NCBI GenBank assembly: GCA_023666615.1
Contig: JAMPBQ010000016.1
Location: 1 to 32,720, forward strand
Length of the DNA: 32,720 nt
Source of the DNA: Clostridium sp.
GTDB taxonomy: Bacteria; Bacteroidota; Bacteroidia; Bacteroidales; Muribaculaceae
Direction of reading: 5' to 3'
The notes beneath the pieces were generated by a model. It did not search any database, was not told the origin of the DNA, and saw only the letters and a program-made list of their open reading frames with translations. How positions within the stretch are numbered: the stretch's first letter is position 1; every line of letters begins with the position of its first letter. A program made the position numbers and the translations under genes. Shown here in pieces: positions 30,299 to 32,720 of the stretch.

Positions 30299-30868
30299 AT
30301 GGAAAAAACAATTCGCTTGATTATTTGCGCCATCGCCGCCGCGGCTTTTGCGGCATGCGGCGTCTCGCGCCCGGCCGCTAATGCCTACGACGAAGACGTC
30401 CTCGCCGCCGAATACGAGTGCGATTCGGCCGAGGCCTTCATTCTGGCCGAGCTGCAGGAGCAGCTCATGGCCATGATGCCCCCTGCCGGCTCGCGCATAA
30501 GGATGCTCCTCGACGAGGCGTACTCCTGGCAAGGCACCCCCTACAAATACGGGAAAAGCCAAAAGCACAAGGGCACCGATTGCTCAGGATTCATCATGGA
30601 GGCGTTCAACAACGCCCTTGGCCTAAAGCTCCCGCGCAATTCCGCAAAGCAGGCCGAGGCCTGCCGCGTAATCAAGCGAAAGGACCTCCAGCCCGGCGAC
30701 CTGGTCTTCTTCCACGCCCGGGGCAGCCGCAAAGTAAGCCATGTAGGCCTGTACGTGGGCGAAGACTGCATGCTCCACGCCTCATCCTCCCACGGCGTGA
30801 TGGTAAGCCGCCTCAGTGACCCCTACTGGCAGCGAGCCTTCCACTCCTGCGGCCGCATCCTAAACTAA
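30299..30868 (+). CDS. NlpC/P60 family cell-wall peptidase, lipoprotein
   Basis: A 189-residue lipoprotein (MEKTIRLIICAIAAAAFAAC, lipidated Cys20) with a C-terminal NlpC/P60 domain. Family members cleave peptidoglycan stem peptides, typically D-Glu to meso-diaminopimelate bonds. The catalytic Cys is in HKGTDCSGFIMEAF and the His in KVSHVGLYVGEDCML, with the third polar residue in LHASSSHGV. The core is preceded by AYSWQGTPYKYG, the usual entry motif. Length and order match Spr/MepS-type enzymes. The frame extends two codons upstream only through a TTG; the ATG at 30299 is the start. It is probably anchored in the outer membrane facing the periplasm, and is transcribed alone. Confidence 0.92.
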   Translation: MEKTIRLIICAIAAAAFAACGVSRPAANAYDEDVLAAEYECDSAEAFILAELQEQLMAMMPPAGSRIRMLLDEAYSWQGTPYKYGKSQKHKGTDCSGFIMEAFNNALGLKLPRNSAKQAEACRVIKRKDLQPGDLVFFHARGSRKVSHVGLYVGEDCMLHASSSHGVMVSRLSDPYWQRAFHSCGRILN

Positions 30869-30894
30869 TTCCCCCTTAAATTCCATAAGCGCCT

Positions 30895-30971
30895 AAAGGC
30901 CTTTAAACACCTTAAAGCCCTTAAATCCCTTAAACGCCCTTAAGCACCTTAAATACCCTTAACCCCCTTTA
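30895..30971. repeat. 9-10-bp periodic CCCTTAAA tract
   Basis: TTAAA cores recur at 30903, 30912, 30921, 30930, 30940, 30949 and 30959 (last ones degenerate), separated by C-rich triplets. The tract fills the 113-base gap between the NlpC/P60 gene and the GH2 gene. No standard promoter is visible. Confidence 0.7.
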
Positions 30972-30981
30972 ATCAAAATAA

Positions 30982-32720
30982 ATGAAATTCCTTAAATCCA
31001 CCATCATTGCCTGCGGCATTATGGCCTCTGCATCCTCGGCCTGGGGGCATGGGCCTGGATTCGGCCGCGCCGAATTGTTCAATGACGGCTGGCGTTTCAG
31101 CCTCTCTGACGACAGCCTGGCCCGAAACCCACAATACGTCGACGACAAGTGGCGGAAAGTGTCCCTGCCACACGACTGGAGCATCGAAGGCATACCCTCG
31201 CCAACGCTGGCCAGCTGCCAAGGCTATCTCCCGGGCGGCGTGGCGTGGTACCGCAAAGCCTTTGACGCCTCCCCCTCCGACGGAGCGAAGCGATATGTAT
31301 ATTTCGAGGGCGTTTACAACCGCAGCGACGTATACATCAATGGCCACCACCTCGGCCACCGCCCAAACGGCTATGTCTCTTTCCTATACGACCTCACTCC
31401 TTACCTGCAAGAGGGCGAAAACGTCCTGGCCGTGCGCGTTGACCACAGCCGCCAGGCCGATTCGCGATGGTACACCGGCTCTGGCATTTACCGCGACGCA
31501 TATTTGGTGACAGCCCCGCAAAGCCATTTCGACCTTTGGGGCACTGCCTGGAAAACTACAGAAATTTCCGACAAGTCGGCCACGGTAAATGTTGACACAA
31601 AAATATCCAATACCCAGCCCGGACAAAAGGTAGAGGCAGCCCTCTACGATGCCGAAGGCAAGAAAGTGGCGTCCGGCCAGGCGAAAGTCACCGGCGGAAT
31701 AGCCAACCTATCCCTTAAGGTGAAAAATCCTCTCCGCTGGGACATTTCCAGCCCCTACCTGTATCGCCTTGAGACGCGGCTTTTGCAGGACGGCAGGGAA
31801 ATAGACAAAAACGCCGAGACCGTGGGCATTCGCTCGCTCGACTTCGACCCCGACAAGGGCTTCGCGCTTAACGGCCGCAACATCAAGGTGAAGGGCGTGT
31901 GCATCCACCACGACGCCGGAGTTCTCGGCGCGGCTGTGCCAAAGGAGGTGTGGAAACGCCGTCTGCTCGCCCTAAAGGGCATAGGCGTCAACGCCCTGCG
32001 CATGAGCCACAACCCTCAAGCCCCCGCGCTTTACGACCTTTGCGACGAGCTGGGCCTGCTGGTGATGGACGAGGTATCGGACGAATGGGAATTCCCCAAG
32101 CGCAAATGGGTTGAAGGCTGGAACGTAGGCGCGCCGGCCTTTGAAGGCACCTACGATTTCTTTGAAGAGTGGATTGAAAAAGACATAGCCGACATGGTGC
32201 GCCGCGACCGCAACCACCCCTGCATCTTCCTTTGGAGCATCGGAAATGAGGTGGATTACCCCAACGACCCATATTCCCACCCCATCCTCGACGGAGACGG
32301 CTCGGCCATCAGCCAGCCCATGTACGGCGGCTATGACCCCAAGGCCCCATCGGCAATGAGGATTGGAGAAATAGCCAAGAGGCTCAACGCCTGCGTCAAG
32401 GCCGTCGACGATTCACGCCCCACCACCGGCGCAATGGCTGGCGTGGTGATGTCAAATCAAACGGAATATCCCTCTGCCATAGACATTTGCGGATACAATT
32501 ACACCGAAAGCCAATACGCGGCCGACCACGCCGCATACCCCTCCCGCATTATCTACGGCAGCGAGACCGGCGTGGGCTACGACCAATGGAAGGCCGTAAG
32601 AGACAATGATTTCATTTTCGGACAGTTCATCTGGACGGGCCTTGACTATCTGGGCGAATCCGGCCGCTGGCCCTCGCGCGGCCTGCACACCGGCCTGCTC
32701 GACTTCACAGCCCAGCCAAA
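30982..32720 (+). CDS. Glycoside hydrolase family 2 enzyme, 3' end cut by the window
   Basis: 579 codons are open to the window edge; the C-terminal domains are missing. A signal peptide (MKFLKSTIIACGIMASASSA) is followed by the GH2 sugar-binding jelly roll (FNDGWRFSL, VSLPHDWSIEG, GVAWYRKAF, YFEGVYNRSDVYINGHHLG). Next come an Ig-like domain (about 185-280) and the TIM barrel. Catalytic residues are visible: acid/base Glu in FLWSIGNEVDYP and nucleophile Glu in IIYGSETGVG; IHHDAGVLGAA and RMSHNPQAPALYD are further family blocks. Most relatives are beta-galactosidases or beta-glucuronidases; the substrate cannot be fixed here. It may take part in plant or host glycan breakdown like the GH67/esterase pair, but is not adjacent to it. 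Confidence 0.93.
   Translation, partial: MKFLKSTIIACGIMASASSAWGHGPGFGRAELFNDGWRFSLSDDSLARNPQYVDDKWRKVSLPHDWSIEGIPSPTLASCQGYLPGGVAWYRKAFDASPSDGAKRYVYFEGVYNRSDVYINGHHLGHRPNGYVSFLYDLTPYLQEGENVLAVRVDHSRQADSRWYTGSGIYRDAYLVTAPQSHFDLWGTAWKTTEISDKSATVNVDTKISNTQPGQKVEAALYDAEGKKVASGQAKVTGGIANLSLKVKNPLRWDISSPYLYRLETRLLQDGREIDKNAETVGIRSLDFDPDKGFALNGRNIKVKGVCIHHDAGVLGAAVPKEVWKRRLLALKGIGVNALRMSHNPQAPALYDLCDELGLLVMDEVSDEWEFPKRKWVEGWNVGAPAFEGTYDFFEEWIEKDIADMVRRDRNHPCIFLWSIGNEVDYPNDPYSHPILDGDGSAISQPMYGGYDPKAPSAMRIGEIAKRLNACVKAVDDSRPTTGAMAGVVMSNQTEYPSAIDICGYNYTESQYAADHAAYPSRIIYGSETGVGYDQWKAVRDNDFIFGQFIWTGLDYLGESGRWPSRGLHTGLLDFTAQP

Overview
The window looks like the chromosome of a gut-type Bacteroidales bacterium. 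Evidence: TAnnTTTG (-7) promoter boxes with TTG/TTTG about 19-20 bp upstream, almost no Shine-Dalgarno sequences, a short 286-residue primary sigma factor, BspA-type leucine-rich-repeat proteins with C-terminal sorting-like tails, and DUF6108, DUF5723 and DUF3127 family proteins. Most coding sequence is GC-rich (38 of the 60 bases at 12001-12060 are G/C), which suggests a Muribaculaceae-like member. That family assignment is inference.

Layout. 1-345: 3'-truncated DUF3127 gene (minus). 841-3334: ECF sigma factor, putative membrane anti-sigma factor, DUF6108 protein and outer-membrane barrel, co-directional with short gaps. 3548-4546: ApbE flavin transferase lipoprotein. 5270-6180: multi-pass membrane protein and an overlapping winged-helix regulator; two near-identical 17-bp palindromes at their promoter look like an autoregulatory operator pair. 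6767-8432: AT-rich minus-strand segment (BspA-like protein and a secreted protein with CxxCxGxG motifs) plus an upstream broken ORF, bracketed by about 85-bp direct repeats. 9060-13001: divergent GH67 alpha-glucuronidase and SGNH acetylesterase, a probable glucuronoxylan-processing pair. 12998-18291: minus-strand housekeeping cluster pepT-miaA-ybaK-aroC-exoA with ATGA overlaps at three junctions, and a sirtuin downstream. 18454-20157: SulP anion transporter. 20639-21499: rpoD. 21772-25042: outer-membrane DUF5723 protein and a large lipoprotein. 25574-27016: DegP/HtrA protease. 27511-29880: BspA-like surface protein. 30299-30868: NlpC/P60 lipoprotein. 30982-end: GH2 glycosidase, 3'-truncated.

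The most unusual content lies between genes. Intergenic DNA is a mosaic of short repeats: about 20 copies of an element built around a GCGAGC/GCTCGC hairpin, a compound three-hairpin element in four copies whose stems change while the architecture stays, a 55-bp tandem array, 8-bp CGATATWW microsatellites flanking rpoD, and arrays of ATCCGTGGA or GAATTATG units. Every copy I could orient of the first two families lies on the same strand regardless of flanking gene direction. No tRNA, rRNA, insertion sequence or CRISPR array was recognised.
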